From the NCBI RefSeq assembly GCF_022163125.1, contig NZ_CP091881.1:6959001-7023000 (forward strand): DNA of 64,000 bases, read 5' to 3'. This DNA is from Paenibacillus sp. HWE-109 (GTDB lineage: Bacteria > Bacillota > Bacilli > Paenibacillales > NBRC-103111). Positions within the stretch are counted from its first letter, which is position 1, and every line of letters starts with the position of its first letter. A program made the translations under genes and the position numbers. Positions 33,553-44,000 of this stretch are shown here, piece by piece. The notes under the pieces are model-generated. The model ran no database searches and was not told where the DNA came from. It saw only the letters and a program-made list of their open reading frames with translations.

Positions 33553-34437
33553 ATGCAGTACAGTTGGTTTAACCGCAACTTGAAATGGATCTACACGCTG
33601 CCAGCCGTCATCTTCGTTATGCTTATGATGCTCTTTCCAATCATCTATACCGTTCGAATCAGCTTTTATGAGTGGAGCATGTCCGCCACTACGCCGCCCG
33701 CGTGGGTCGGGCTGTCCAACTATATCGCATTACTCAAAGACGAACGTTTCTGGCATGCGGCAGGTTCTACGTTCTACTTCACCTTCGCTGCCCTTACCCT
33801 AGAGGTTATTCTCGGTATCGCCATCGCTTTGCTGCTGTCCAGAGAATTCCGCGGCAAAAATCTCGTTAAGACCGTTTTCCTGCTGCCGATGGTAGCAACC
33901 CCAGTCGCTATGGGTTTAGTCTGGATGTTGATTTATGAGCCTACGATTGGTGTTGCCAACATGATGTTGAAATCACTCGGCTTGCAGCCGCTGCTTTGGC
34001 TGGCCTCCCCCAATCAGGTTATTCCATCCCTCGTCATCGTCGATGTGTGGGAATGGACGCCCATGATTGCCCTCATTATTATGGCTGGTTTAGCCACGCT
34101 GCCGTCAGACCCTTATGAGGCAGCCGACGTAGATGGGGCAAGCACTTGGAGAAAGTTCGTCTCTATCACGCTTCCTTTGCTTCGTCCAACGATTATCGTT
34201 GCAGCTATGCTGCGCTTGATCGACGTTCTGAAAACCTTCGACATCATCTATGCAACAACCCAAGGCGGACCGAACTTCGCTTCGGAAACGCTGAACCTGT
34301 ACGGCTATGTGCTTGGCTTCCAATACTTCAAACTGGGCATGGCGTCCTCGCTTCTCGTGATCTTCTTCGCGCTTGTGATGGGCCTGACCTTATTCATGAT
34401 TTGGATGCGCAAAAGATTGGAGGGAGCTTCATCATGA
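33553..34437 (+). CDS. carbohydrate ABC transporter permease, MalF-like
   Basis: About 294 aa from ATG at 33553 (AAAGGATG upstream; the longer frame to 33478 crosses the intercistronic hairpin). Six membrane helices are present. The EAA loop near residue 185 reads YEAADVDGASTWRKFVSITL PL, the ATPase-contact motif of importer permeases. Its stop overlaps the next start as ATGA. Confidence 0.93.
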   Translation: MQYSWFNRNLKWIYTLPAVIFVMLMMLFPIIYTVRISFYEWSMSATTPPAWVGLSNYIALLKDERFWHAAGSTFYFTFAALTLEVILGIAIALLLSREFRGKNLVKTVFLLPMVATPVAMGLVWMLIYEPTIGVANMMLKSLGLQPLLWLASPNQVIPSLVIVDVWEWTPMIALIIMAGLATLPSDPYEAADVDGASTWRKFVSITLPLLRPTIIVAAMLRLIDVLKTFDIIYATTQGGPNFASETLNLYGYVLGFQYFKLGMASSLLVIFFALVMGLTLFMIWMRKRLEGASS

Positions 34438-35249
34438 GGAAAAAGAAAGGTCCAAGAATTGCCCAAACACTGCTTACTTTCCTTGTGCTGATCGTGTTTG
34501 CTTTTCCTTTCGTCTGGATGCTGCTCGCTTCCTTCAAGACACAATCGCAAATCTTGTCGACCGGCCAGCTGTTCATCTTCAAGCCGACGTTCCATAACTA
34601 TGTCAGCGTATTCAAAGAATACGACTTCATGAAATTCATCTGGAATAGCTTTCTGGTCGCTGCCGGTTCAACGCTGATGTCACTTCTGCTGGGTCTGCCA
34701 GCTGCTTATGCAATCGCTCGCCATCATCTGCAGAAGCTCGGACTGCTCATCTTGGTTGCTCGTATTATCCCAGGCATTACATTCTTGATTCCATGGTTCA
34801 TCCTGTTTTCCAAAATTCATTTGGTCGATACGTATACCGCCCTTATTCTCAGTCATATGCTTGTCGGACTGCCCTTCATCATCTGGATTATGATCTCCTT
34901 CTTCGAGGCGCTGCCAACAGAGATTGAGGAATCCGGCCTCATCGACGGCTGTACACATCATCAAGTATTCCTGCGGATCATCCTGCCGATCTCCGGCCCG
35001 GGTGTCATCACAGCCTCCCTGCTCTCGTTCATCTTCTCGTGGAACAACTTCATGTTCTCCGTGATTCTGGCCGGTGACAAAACGAAGACACTGCCGATTG
35101 CCGTATTTAATTTCATGTCCTATTCTGAAATCAACTGGGGCGCATTAATGGCAGCGGCATGTATCATCACGCTTCCAGTCCTCATTATCGCTCTGGTTTC
35201 CCAGCGCTACGTCGTTAGCGGACTTTCCGCCGGTGCTGTCAAAGGTTAA
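34434..35249 (+). CDS. carbohydrate ABC transporter permease, MalG-like
   Basis: A 271-aa permease from ATG at 34434, coupled to the previous gene by ATGA. Six membrane helices; the EAA loop reads EESGLIDGCTHHQVFLRIIL P. It pairs with the MalF-like subunit. The longer open frame upstream to 34146 is an overlap artefact within the preceding gene. Confidence 0.93.
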   Translation: MRKKKGPRIAQTLLTFLVLIVFAFPFVWMLLASFKTQSQILSTGQLFIFKPTFHNYVSVFKEYDFMKFIWNSFLVAAGSTLMSLLLGLPAAYAIARHHLQKLGLLILVARIIPGITFLIPWFILFSKIHLVDTYTALILSHMLVGLPFIIWIMISFFEALPTEIEESGLIDGCTHHQVFLRIILPISGPGVITASLLSFIFSWNNFMFSVILAGDKTKTLPIAVFNFMSYSEINWGALMAAACIITLPVLIIALVSQRYVVSGLSAGAVKG

Positions 35250-35266
35250 TAACAGAACTCCTGTCT

Positions 35267-35307
35267 ACGAGAGCTGCTGCCTTTCCTTTGGCGGGCATCT
35301 CTCGTAT
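35267..35307 (+). terminator. intercistronic hairpin between permease and sensor kinase
   Basis: TACGAGAG pairs with CTCTCGTA, with inner GCC/GGC pairing. The tail TATATTAAGTTCT is only moderately T-rich, so it probably reduces rather than abolishes transcription into the regulatory genes. Confidence 0.55.
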
Positions 35308-35356
35308 ATTAAGTTCTAAGTTGGTTAGCTTAGCAGATAGTGGAAGGTGATTGGGC

Positions 35357-37114
35357 ATGCCGTATAAACTGAATATTTTCAGCAAAATTTTAATTCTGCT
35401 GGTCCTGCTTCTGATTCCTATTGTGCTTCTGTATAGTTTCACAAACCGCATTACGAATCGTGTCGTCCAGGACCAGATTCAATCGTCCAATTTAAATCAA
35501 CTGTCTTTCTTCATGCACCAACTGGATGCGGATGTGGAGCGGCTCGCGATGTCCCCTGTCATTCTGGGCAGCGATCCTTATGTCAGGGAATATATCGACC
35601 GGTACAATGCGCCGGATTATGACATGCTGAAAGAACAATCGCGCATCATCCAGAAGCTTAGCTTGCAAAGTGTTTCCAGCGGTTGGGTGAACGAGCTTAC
35701 GATAGCGACACCCAAGGAGAAGCAAGTGCTGTCCTCCAGCATTTTCGTCAATGGGACCGATTCTTGGCCTTGGCAAAGAGCGATTCAGCGAACATGGACC
35801 TATGAGCAGCGCGAAGGCGACAAAGGCGTGGGATCGTTTATACGGGAAATTAGCGAGCCGATTCGCGCGCAAACCGTTGAGCAGGCAAATGTGCTTTATC
35901 AAGTGAGATTTAGCGTGCAAAATATGATCCAACTGCTGGATGTATACAAAAAAGATAAACGCAGCGACCCTTTTCTGCTTGGTGAACAGCAGGCCATTAT
36001 TTTAAACAGTTCGTCCAATGCTTCTATCGCGGGCATCATCAGGGCCGAATTCGAGAAGAAGGGCTTGCCGGAATCCGGTCAACTGCAGATCGACATTCAG
36101 AAGCAGGAGTACTTGGTTAGTTATGTGAAATCGGAGCAGCTGGGCTGGTATTTGGTCGATTATGTGCCTGTTCAGAAAATATTGGCGCCCATAACGATGA
36201 CACGCAACTTATTTTACGGATCTATTGCGCTTCTGCTCATGCTCAGTGTGCTGGCAGCTTTTTTGTTGTACAGAAATGTACAAATTCCTATCGGCAAAAT
36301 GATCCAGAGCGTACAGAAAGTGAAAAGAGGCGATCTCTCAGCACGCATCGACTACAAAGCCAAGAATGAATTCGATTTCCTTATCCAACGCTTCAATGAA
36401 ATGGCGACGCAAATCCAAGTGCTGGTCGAGGATGTATATGTCGAGAAAATACGTTCCCGCGAAGCTACACTGAAACAATTGCAGTCGCAGATTCATCCGC
36501 ATTTTCTGTATAATTCTTTGTTTTTCATCATCAATTCCGCCGAAATGGAAGATAAGGAATCCGTTGTGGCGATGGCGCAAAATTTGGCCGAGTTTTACCG
36601 GTATACGACAAGAGTCGAAAAGCAGACCGTCCGCTTGCAGGAGGAATTGCACCTGGTCACGCATTATTTGAACATTCAGCAGCTTCGCATTCATCGGTTG
36701 ACGTATGATATTGCCATTCCGGATGATATGCTGAACGAACAGGTTCCCCGGCTCATTCTGCAGCCTTTGGTGGAGAACGCCATCGTTCATGGCATCGAAC
36801 GCAGCATAACAAGCAATAGAATCACCATCACAGGTGAGCAAGAGGACGGCTGGAACCGGGTTATCGTCGAGGATAGCGGCCCAGGTTTAACGCCCGAAGG
36901 GTTAGCCAAATTAACAAAGCAGTTGCAATCGCCCATGTCTGACGATATTGGCTGCGGGACGTGGAATGTGCATCATCGACTGCTCTATCAATTTGGTGAA
37001 GGCTCCGGCCTCACGTTCCATTTGAGTAAACAAGGGGGCTTGCGGGCAGATCTGACTTGGAAACGGGAAACTCGGCAGGAAGCCCTCCCGGCGGCAAAGG
37101 AGAATAGACCATGA
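35357..37114 (+). CDS. YesM-type sensor histidine kinase
   Basis: About 585 aa from ATG at 35357 (GGAAGGTGA at the right distance; TTG at 35351 is too close). It has two membrane helices (about 10-30 and 285-305) bracketing an extracellular sensor domain, and a HAMP domain (IPIGKMIQSVQKVKRGDLSA). The His_kinase box is LQSQIHPHFLYNSLFFI, and the ATPase domain has LILQPLVENAIVHGIE and VEDSGPGL. YesM/LytS-type kinases commonly sense sugars at the membrane and control the adjacent ABC transporter. It overlaps the response regulator start by ATGA. Confidence 0.93.
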   Translation: MPYKLNIFSKILILLVLLLIPIVLLYSFTNRITNRVVQDQIQSSNLNQLSFFMHQLDADVERLAMSPVILGSDPYVREYIDRYNAPDYDMLKEQSRIIQKLSLQSVSSGWVNELTIATPKEKQVLSSSIFVNGTDSWPWQRAIQRTWTYEQREGDKGVGSFIREISEPIRAQTVEQANVLYQVRFSVQNMIQLLDVYKKDKRSDPFLLGEQQAIILNSSSNASIAGIIRAEFEKKGLPESGQLQIDIQKQEYLVSYVKSEQLGWYLVDYVPVQKILAPITMTRNLFYGSIALLLMLSVLAAFLLYRNVQIPIGKMIQSVQKVKRGDLSARIDYKAKNEFDFLIQRFNEMATQIQVLVEDVYVEKIRSREATLKQLQSQIHPHFLYNSLFFIINSAEMEDKESVVAMAQNLAEFYRYTTRVEKQTVRLQEELHLVTHYLNIQQLRIHRLTYDIAIPDDMLNEQVPRLILQPLVENAIVHGIERSITSNRITITGEQEDGWNRVIVEDSGPGLTPEGLAKLTKQLQSPMSDDIGCGTWNVHHRLLYQFGEGSGLTFHLSKQGGLRADLTWKRETRQEALPAAKENRP

Positions 37115-38727
37115 TCCAACTTCTGATTGTCGATGATGAAGCGCACGTCGTGGATCGACTTCACGCTACGATCGACTGGGCGTCTCTGGGGATTGAACAG
37201 ATTTTCAAGGCTTACTCTGGCCAAGAGGCACTGGAGCTGCTCGAGCAATTCTCCATAGATATCGTCCTGACGGATATCCAAATGCCAGGAATAACAGGCT
37301 TGCAATTAATTGCCGAAATCAACCGCAGGTGGCCCAAAACCAAATGCATCCTTCTGTCAGGCTACTCGGATTTCAACTATGCCAAAGAAGCGATTCTTCA
37401 GGGGACAGAAGACTATTTACTGAAACCAGTAACACAGCAGGATCTGCTGGCTACCGTCAAACGCGTGATGGATAAGCTGCAAAAAGAATGGCAGGAAGTC
37501 TTTTCCACACGGCGGCTCGCCTATACATTCAAGGAAAATCTGCCGCTGCTGCGGGGAAATTTGCTCAATGATTTACTTCAGGGACGCAACCTGACCGAGA
37601 CCTCCTTGCAGGAGAAAATGCAAATGCTTGAGCTCCCTGATTTTCATGGCCAAGCCTGTGTATGCATGATGATTCGGCTAGAATCCGACTTCCTCGACTA
37701 CGATATGAGACGGCTGTCCTTAATGGAATATGCTATCAGCAACATGGTGGAGGAATTATTCGCGGAGAAATTCGACACCTGGTCAACGAAAGATGCGCAT
37801 GATTACTTAGTTTTTATTATGAAACGAAAGCTCGCTATCTCCGAGAAAGAGGAACCTGTCTGGTTGGAACGAACCGCAGCCGTTCTGCAATCGGCCGTGA
37901 ACAATTATTTGAAGGGTAAAATCTCCATTTTGCTAAGCAGTTGGGGGGAATTCCCTTCTGATCTTACAACCCTTTATCATGCGTCTCTGAGCGCCTTCCG
38001 CAAACGGATCGGCAGTGAGCATGAACTGTTGATGCGGCTGGGTGACGAGGCTGTCCAGACGGAACTGTCCGCTTTGCAAAGGCTGTACGAACCCCCTACG
38101 CTCAATCATCTCCTGGAGGCCGCTCGTTGGGAGGATACCGCGGATAAGCTTACGCAGATTTTCGATGAGATGGGTACGAAGTTCTCTGAATCCCAGGAGC
38201 ATCTGCTGGAGGTTTACTTCTCCATTGCTTCAGCTTTCGCCTATATCGCCCACAAAAACGGCCGGCAGCTGCATCAGCTTATCGGCAGCGACTACGAGAA
38301 AATGACAGAGGGTATCCCTTTTCGCACCGTCAACCAGCTTCGTGACTGGTCTCTCCGCTCCTTGCAGCGCATGCGAGAGGACATGGATCAAGAAAGGCAG
38401 GACAGCCGGACTACCCTGATCAACGACATCCGTTCCTTTATCGAACAGCATCTTGCCAGTGATGTTTCTTTGCAATCCATAGCCGATCATGTTTACCTGC
38501 ATCCGGTCTATGTATCGAAGATTTACAAACTGGAAACCGGCGATAATCTAAGCGATTACGTGAGTCGTGTGCGCATGGACAAAGCAGCTTATCTGCTGAA
38601 AAACGGTCAAGAGAAAATATACGAAATCGCTACACAACTTGGCTATCAGCGACCGCACTCTTTTAACCATGCCTTCAAAAAGCATTATGGAATGACCCCT
38701 CAGGAGTATCGTGACCACTATTCGTAA
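37111..38727 (+). CDS. YesN-type response regulator with AraC DNA-binding domain
   Basis: A 538-aa regulator. The receiver domain (1-125) has the acidic pair in LIVDDEAHV, the phospho-Asp in IDIVLTDIQMPG and Lys in YLLKPV. A long helical middle region follows. The C-terminus (about 435-538) is an AraC-type double helix-turn-helix (VSLQSIADHVYLHPVYVSKI, IYEIATQLGYQRPHSFNHAF KKHYGMTPQEYR). It should activate the transporter and dgoD genes around it when phosphorylated by the coupled kinase. Confidence 0.94.
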   Translation: MIQLLIVDDEAHVVDRLHATIDWASLGIEQIFKAYSGQEALELLEQFSIDIVLTDIQMPGITGLQLIAEINRRWPKTKCILLSGYSDFNYAKEAILQGTEDYLLKPVTQQDLLATVKRVMDKLQKEWQEVFSTRRLAYTFKENLPLLRGNLLNDLLQGRNLTETSLQEKMQMLELPDFHGQACVCMMIRLESDFLDYDMRRLSLMEYAISNMVEELFAEKFDTWSTKDAHDYLVFIMKRKLAISEKEEPVWLERTAAVLQSAVNNYLKGKISILLSSWGEFPSDLTTLYHASLSAFRKRIGSEHELLMRLGDEAVQTELSALQRLYEPPTLNHLLEAARWEDTADKLTQIFDEMGTKFSESQEHLLEVYFSIASAFAYIAHKNGRQLHQLIGSDYEKMTEGIPFRTVNQLRDWSLRSLQRMREDMDQERQDSRTTLINDIRSFIEQHLASDVSLQSIADHVYLHPVYVSKIYKLETGDNLSDYVSRVRMDKAAYLLKNGQEKIYEIATQLGYQRPHSFNHAFKKHYGMTPQEYRDHYS

Positions 38728-38746
38728 CAAGGAGAGGAAGAATCTG

Positions 38747-39895
38747 ATGAAAATCACCAAACTGGAATTGTTTAAAGTACCGCCTCGTTGGTTGTTTCTG
38801 AAAATCGAAACCGATGAAGGGATTACGGGCTGGGGAGAGCCTGTCGTCGAGGGCAAAGCCGATACCGTAGCTGCTGCCGTGAGAGAAATGAGCGACTATC
38901 TCATAGGCACAGATCCGATGCGGATCGAGGATATGTTTCAAGTGCTATACCGCGGGGGATTCTACCGCGGCGGACCGATTCTGTCGAGTGCCATCTCCGG
39001 CATCGAGCAGGCGCTGTGGGACATTAAGGGCAAGTTCTACAATGCCCCTGTATATGATTTGTTAGGCGGGGCGTGCCGCGATCGCACGCGTGTCTACTCT
39101 TGGATCGGCGGGGATCGTCCGAGCGATGTCGGGCAAGCCGCTAAGCTGCAGGTTGAGGCCGGTTTCACCGCGGTGAAAATGAACGCCACCGAAGAGATGC
39201 ACTACATCGATTCCATCAGCAAAGTCGATGAAGCTATCGCCCGCATCGCAGCCGTACGCGAGGCCGTCGGCAAAGATGTCGGCATTGGCATTGATTTCCA
39301 CGGGCGTGTCCATAAGTCGATGGCCAAAATCATCGTCAAAGAGTTGGAGCCTTTCCGCCCGATGTTTATTGAAGAACCTGTGCTTCCTGAGAATAATGAA
39401 GCGCTCAAAGAAATCGCCCGCTATACCTCATGCCCTATAGCAACCGGCGAGCGCATGTACACGCGCTGGGGCTTCAAAGAGCTGCTCGCGCAAGGCATCG
39501 TCGACATTATCCAGCCCGACCTCTCCCATGCCGGAGGTATCCTGGAAACACGTAAAATCGCAGCCATGGCCGAAGCTTACGATATCGCGATTGCTCCGCA
39601 CTGCCCGCTTGGTCCTATCGCATTGGCTTCGTGTTTGCAGCTCGACATTTGCTCCCCTAACGCCTTCATTCAGGAGCAAAGTCTGGGCATTCACTATAAT
39701 CAGGGCAGCGACTTGCTGGATTACCTGAAAGACCCTTCCGTGTTCCAGTATGAAGAAGGCTTCGTGAAGAATCTGACTGCACCGGGCTTGGGCATCGAAA
39801 TCAACGAGGAGAAAGTCCGCGAAATGGCCGCAATCGGACATAACTGGAAAAATCCCGTTTGGCGTCAAGCGGATGGCACCGTTGCCGAGTGGTAA
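38747..39895 (+). CDS. dgoD: D-galactonate dehydratase (enolase superfamily)
   Basis: A 382-aa enzyme from ATG at 38747 (AAGGAGAGG upstream; the frame extension to 38711 overlaps the previous gene). It is highly similar in pattern to DgoD: MKITKLELFKVPPRWLFLKI, FYRGGPILSSAISGIEQALW, GIDFHGRVHKSMAKIIVKEL (metal Asp), FIEEPVLPENNEAL, TGERMYTRW, IQPDLSHAGGI and IAPHCPLGPIALASC. It dehydrates D-galactonate to 2-keto-3-deoxygalactonate. The later kinase and aldolase genes (dgoK, dgoA) are not seen nearby. It supports sugar-acid import by the upstream ABC genes. Confidence 0.93.
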   Translation: MKITKLELFKVPPRWLFLKIETDEGITGWGEPVVEGKADTVAAAVREMSDYLIGTDPMRIEDMFQVLYRGGFYRGGPILSSAISGIEQALWDIKGKFYNAPVYDLLGGACRDRTRVYSWIGGDRPSDVGQAAKLQVEAGFTAVKMNATEEMHYIDSISKVDEAIARIAAVREAVGKDVGIGIDFHGRVHKSMAKIIVKELEPFRPMFIEEPVLPENNEALKEIARYTSCPIATGERMYTRWGFKELLAQGIVDIIQPDLSHAGGILETRKIAAMAEAYDIAIAPHCPLGPIALASCLQLDICSPNAFIQEQSLGIHYNQGSDLLDYLKDPSVFQYEEGFVKNLTAPGLGIEINEEKVREMAAIGHNWKNPVWRQADGTVAEW

Positions 39896-39974
39896 CTATC
39901 AAGCCTGTAATGGGAGCAGCACTCTCTGCTGCTCTCCTTGCGGGAAATTAGCTCATCCCGTAAGTCGTCTGCTT

Positions 39975-40808
39975 TTAAAACAAATCCAGCTGCCTCGGCG
40001 CTAAGCCCTCGTAATCAATCCCCAGCATCTCCATGAGTTCCTTCGCGTTCCCTGCCGCATGTCCTCCGGAATTGTTATTGAAGATCACACAAACCTCCCG
40101 CGTTTGCTTGTGCAGCTCCAGCAGCCACCCCTTCCACTCCTGCAATTCCCGCTGATTGTAGTTATACAAATACCTGACCTCACGCCAATTCGTCTCGCTA
40201 TTTTGCACCCAGCCGCCGACATTGCGGCCATGGAAACGAACCATCGTCATCTCCGGATGCGTCACCTCAAGCACCGTCGGCACCGAGCCAATCCCTGCCT
40301 GCGGCTCATCGCAGATGCTGTGCATCCAACCCTCACTGCGCATAAAGCTCAGAGTCTTCTCCCGCATATCATCCGTGAACCAACTCTGATGTCTAAATTC
40401 GAGTGCTAAAGGAACATCGCCCATTCTCGCTTTGGCATCGCGCAGAACAGCCACATTCGGTTTCGTGCAATCGAACCAAGGCGGGTACTGAAACAGCACA
40501 GCCTTGAGCTTGCCCGCTTCTTGAACCGGCCGAATAGACTGCATGAACACCTCAAACATCTGATCGATCCCGCCTTCAAAAGGGTTCTCGCCCCGCAGAT
40601 GCCCCGTCATGCCTTGGTAGGCTTTGATAATGAAGCTGAAATTATCGGGTGTTTCCTGCAGCCATTTGAGATAGTTTCGTTCTGGCTGTATCGCGTAGAA
40701 TGAACTATCTAGCTCCACGATTGGGAAATGAGCGCCGTACTCGCGCAGCTTGCCTCTGCTGCCGCCTAGTTCGTGGTCGCCCCAGCCGGATAGGCCGATG
40801 TTGATCAT
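39975..40808 (-). CDS. yecE: DUF72 / YecE family protein
   Basis: A 277-aa TIM-barrel protein: INIGLSGWGDHELGGSRGKL at the start, FPIVELDSSFYAIQPERNYL, FSFIIKAYQGMTGHL, AVLFQYPPWF, LALEFRHQSW and VCVIFNNNSGGHAAGNA at the end, as in DUF72. Biochemical role unknown. AGGAGGAACAACG precedes the ATG. The first 113 nt plus 25 nt upstream are duplicated perfectly at 51722-51859. Confidence 0.92.
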   Translation of the reverse strand: MINIGLSGWGDHELGGSRGKLREYGAHFPIVELDSSFYAIQPERNYLKWLQETPDNFSFIIKAYQGMTGHLRGENPFEGGIDQMFEVFMQSIRPVQEAGKLKAVLFQYPPWFDCTKPNVAVLRDAKARMGDVPLALEFRHQSWFTDDMREKTLSFMRSEGWMHSICDEPQAGIGSVPTVLEVTHPEMTMVRFHGRNVGGWVQNSETNWREVRYLYNYNQRELQEWKGWLLELHKQTREVCVIFNNNSGGHAAGNAKELMEMLGIDYEGLAPRQLDLF

Positions 40809-40833
40809 CGTTGTTCCTCCTTCTGCCGTTGTT
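40696..40833. repeat. 138-bp direct repeat, left copy (yecE 5' end)
   Basis: Identical base for base to 51722-51859 in the same orientation, offset 11,026 bp. It covers the first 113 nt of yecE and 25 nt upstream including the ribosome site. One mismatch extends the similarity to TCGCGTAG/TCGCATAG at its left edge. Confidence 0.93.
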
Positions 40834-40909
40834 ATCTCTAGCCCATCCCTCGAGCGTTATTATCGCATACACTAGAATATCAAAACTAGCTCCCCTATAA
40901 AAGATTTGC

Positions 40910-40957
40910 ATAAAAATAAAGAGAACTTCACATATAACGTGTAAGTTCCCTTTATTG
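40910..40957 (-). terminator. intrinsic terminator of the giant gene
   Basis: AATAAAGAGAACTT pairs with AAGTTCCCTTTATT (one mismatch), with AC/GT and loop between. On the minus strand TTTATTTTTATG follows. It lies about 90 nt beyond the giant gene's stop. Confidence 0.85.
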
Positions 40958-41046
40958 GTTTTTAAAACATGTTAATTCATTAGTCACATTGTCTACTGTA
41001 GTGAGACTATTTCAGACATGTACTGTTAATTGTTATTGGGAGGGTA

Positions 41047-44000
41047 TCATTGTTGACCTTGCATTGGTTGTATTCTCACTGGAACTGCCTTGTTTATAAG
41101 CGTTCCATCCCCCAATTGTCCTACATTGTTTCGTCCCCATGTCCATATACTTCCATCGTTCTTCATCCCTACGCTAAAGCTTGAAATATTAGGATACAGT
41201 TGTGAGGTTGGCGCTTCACTACTTGCCGATACTCCAATTACAGATGTTAACCCTGATACTTGCACCGGTGTGGCGCTATAAACGTTACTTCCATTCCCAA
41301 GCTCGCCATGCGTATTCGTACCCCATGCCCAAGCTGTTCCATCACTTTTTATCGCAAGATTGTGATCTGAATTGCCTGCCGAGATAGACACCACATTACT
41401 TATCGGAATCTGGTATGGAACATATCTTCCTTTACAGTCGCTTTCGCAGGTCAAAACTGTCCCATCATTTTTAAGAACCAGATTAAAACTATAACCAGCT
41501 GATATTGCTTTTATCGAAGATCCAAAGCTCGCTATTTGAGTAGCACCATCGTATCCCACTAGCCAAACGGTGCCATCATTTTTTAAAGCTACAGTTTTAC
41601 TATTGTTTGCTGAGATAGCAACAATCGAATCTAATTGAGGTATTTGCGTTGGTTGGGAGATGTAGTTTGTATTATGTCGACCCAGTTGAAAGGCAACATT
41701 ATTCCCCCAGCCCCATACAGTGCCATCACTTTTTAAAACCACACTGTGATAATATCCTGCAGATACAGCTATTACCGAATCTAGGTTTACTATCTGTGTC
41801 GGGGACTTAATACCGTTCCCCCATTCCCACGCTGTGCCGTCGCTCTTTAATGCTAAACTATGGCTTCCATTCGCAGAAATAGCGACCATATTATCTAATC
41901 CAGGCACTTTAGTATATGTTGATTGAAACCCTCCTGAAACGCCAGTACCCAATTGCCCCAAGTCGTTAGATCCCCATGCTAATATTGTCCCATCATTTTT
42001 TAATGCAAGGCTGTGGTTATTTCCAGTTGATACTCCCGGTATAATTGGCAGAGTTGCTTTTATAATCATCCAACTCTCAGACCAACCTGACCAGATATAT
42101 CCGTCGGATACTCGTATCTTAGTCTTAAGGGGGACCTCCGTTGGCATATCCACTGGAATTCTCCATCCACCCTCTGTAGCTGTGTTATACAGACTTAGAT
42201 TGCCAGAGTCATACACAATGGTTGAACCATTTAAGACTTGTACCTGATACTCAGTGAACAATGTTCCAATATTATCGCTTAGATTCCAAGAAATTGATGG
42301 AGTCTTACTTGAAAATAAAGTGGGTGATGTGGATGTTCCCGAAGGTACGGTTAGTGTCGCTAGAGGCGCTATATTGGCTTTTAGCGTTACAGGTATAGAC
42401 CTACTGTTAACCGTTCCGTCCCCCAATTGTCCTACATTGTTTCGTCCCCATGTCCATATACTTCCATCGTTCTTCATCCCTACGCTAAAGCTTGAAATAT
42501 TAGGATACAGTTGTGAGGTTGGCGCTTCACTACTTGCCGATACTCCAATTACAGATGTTAACCCTGATACTTGCACCGGTGTGGCGCTATAAACGTTACT
42601 TCCATTCCCAAGCTCGCCATGCGTATTCGTACCCCATGCCCAAGCTGTTCCATCACTTTTTATCGCAAGATTGTGATCTGAATTGCCTGCCGAGATAGAC
42701 ACCACATTACTTATCGGAATCTGGTATGGAACATATCTTCCTTTACAGTCGCTTTCGCAGGTCAAAACTGTCCCATCATTTTTAAGAACCAGATTAAAAC
42801 TATAACCAGCTGATATTGCTTTTATCGAAGATCCAAAGCTCGCTATTTGAGTAGCACCATCGTATCCCACTAGCCAAACGGTGCCATCATTTTTTAAAGC
42901 TACAGTTTTACTATTGTTTGCTGAGATAGCAACAATCGAATCTAATTGAGGTATTTGCGTTGGTTGGGAGATGTAGTTTGTATTATGTCGACCCAGTTGA
43001 AAGGCAACATTATTCCCCCAGCCCCATACAGTGCCATCACTTTTTAAAACCACACTGTGATAATATCCTGCAGATACAGCTATTACCGAATCTAGGTTTA
43101 CTATCTGTGTCGGGGACTTAATACCGTTCCCCCATTCCCACGCTGTGCCGTCGCTCTTTAATGCTAAACTATGGCTTCCATTCGCAGAAATAGCGACCAT
43201 ATTATCTAATCCAGGCACTTTAGTATATGTTGATTGAAACCCTCCTGAAACGCCAGTACCCAATTGCCCCAAGTCGTTAGATCCCCATGCTAATATTGTC
43301 CCATCATTTTTTAATGCAAGGCTGTGGTTATTTCCAGTTGATACTCCCGGTATAATTGGCAGAGTTGCTTTTATAATCATCCAACTCTCAGACCAACCTG
43401 ACCAGATATATCCGTCGGATACTCGTATCTTAGTCTTAAGGGGGACCCCCGTTGGCATATCCACTGGGATTCTCCATCCACCCTCTGTAGCTGTGTTATT
43501 CAGACTTAGATTGCCAGAGTCATACACAATGGTTGAGCCATTTAACACTTGCACCTGGTATTCAGTGAACAATGTTCCAACATTATCGCTTAGACTCCAA
43601 GAAATTGATGGAGTCTTACTTGAAAGTAAAGTGGGTGATGTGGATGTTCCCGAAGGTACAGTTAGCGTTGCAAGAGGCGCCGTATTCGCTTTTAACGTTA
43701 CAGGTACGAACCTACTGCTAACCGTTCCATCCCCGAGTTGTCCTACATCGTTACGTCCCCATGTCCATATACTTCCATCGTTCTTCATTCCTACGCTAAA
43801 GCTTGAAATATTAGGATACAGTTGTGAGGTTGGCGCTTCACTACTTGCCGATACCGCTATTACAGATGTCAACCCTGATACTTGCACAGGTGTAGCGCTA
43901 TAAACGTTATTTCCGTTCCCAAGCTCTCCATGCGTATTCGTACCCCATGCCCAAGCTGTTCCATCACTTTTTATCGCAAGATTGTGATCTGAATTACCTG

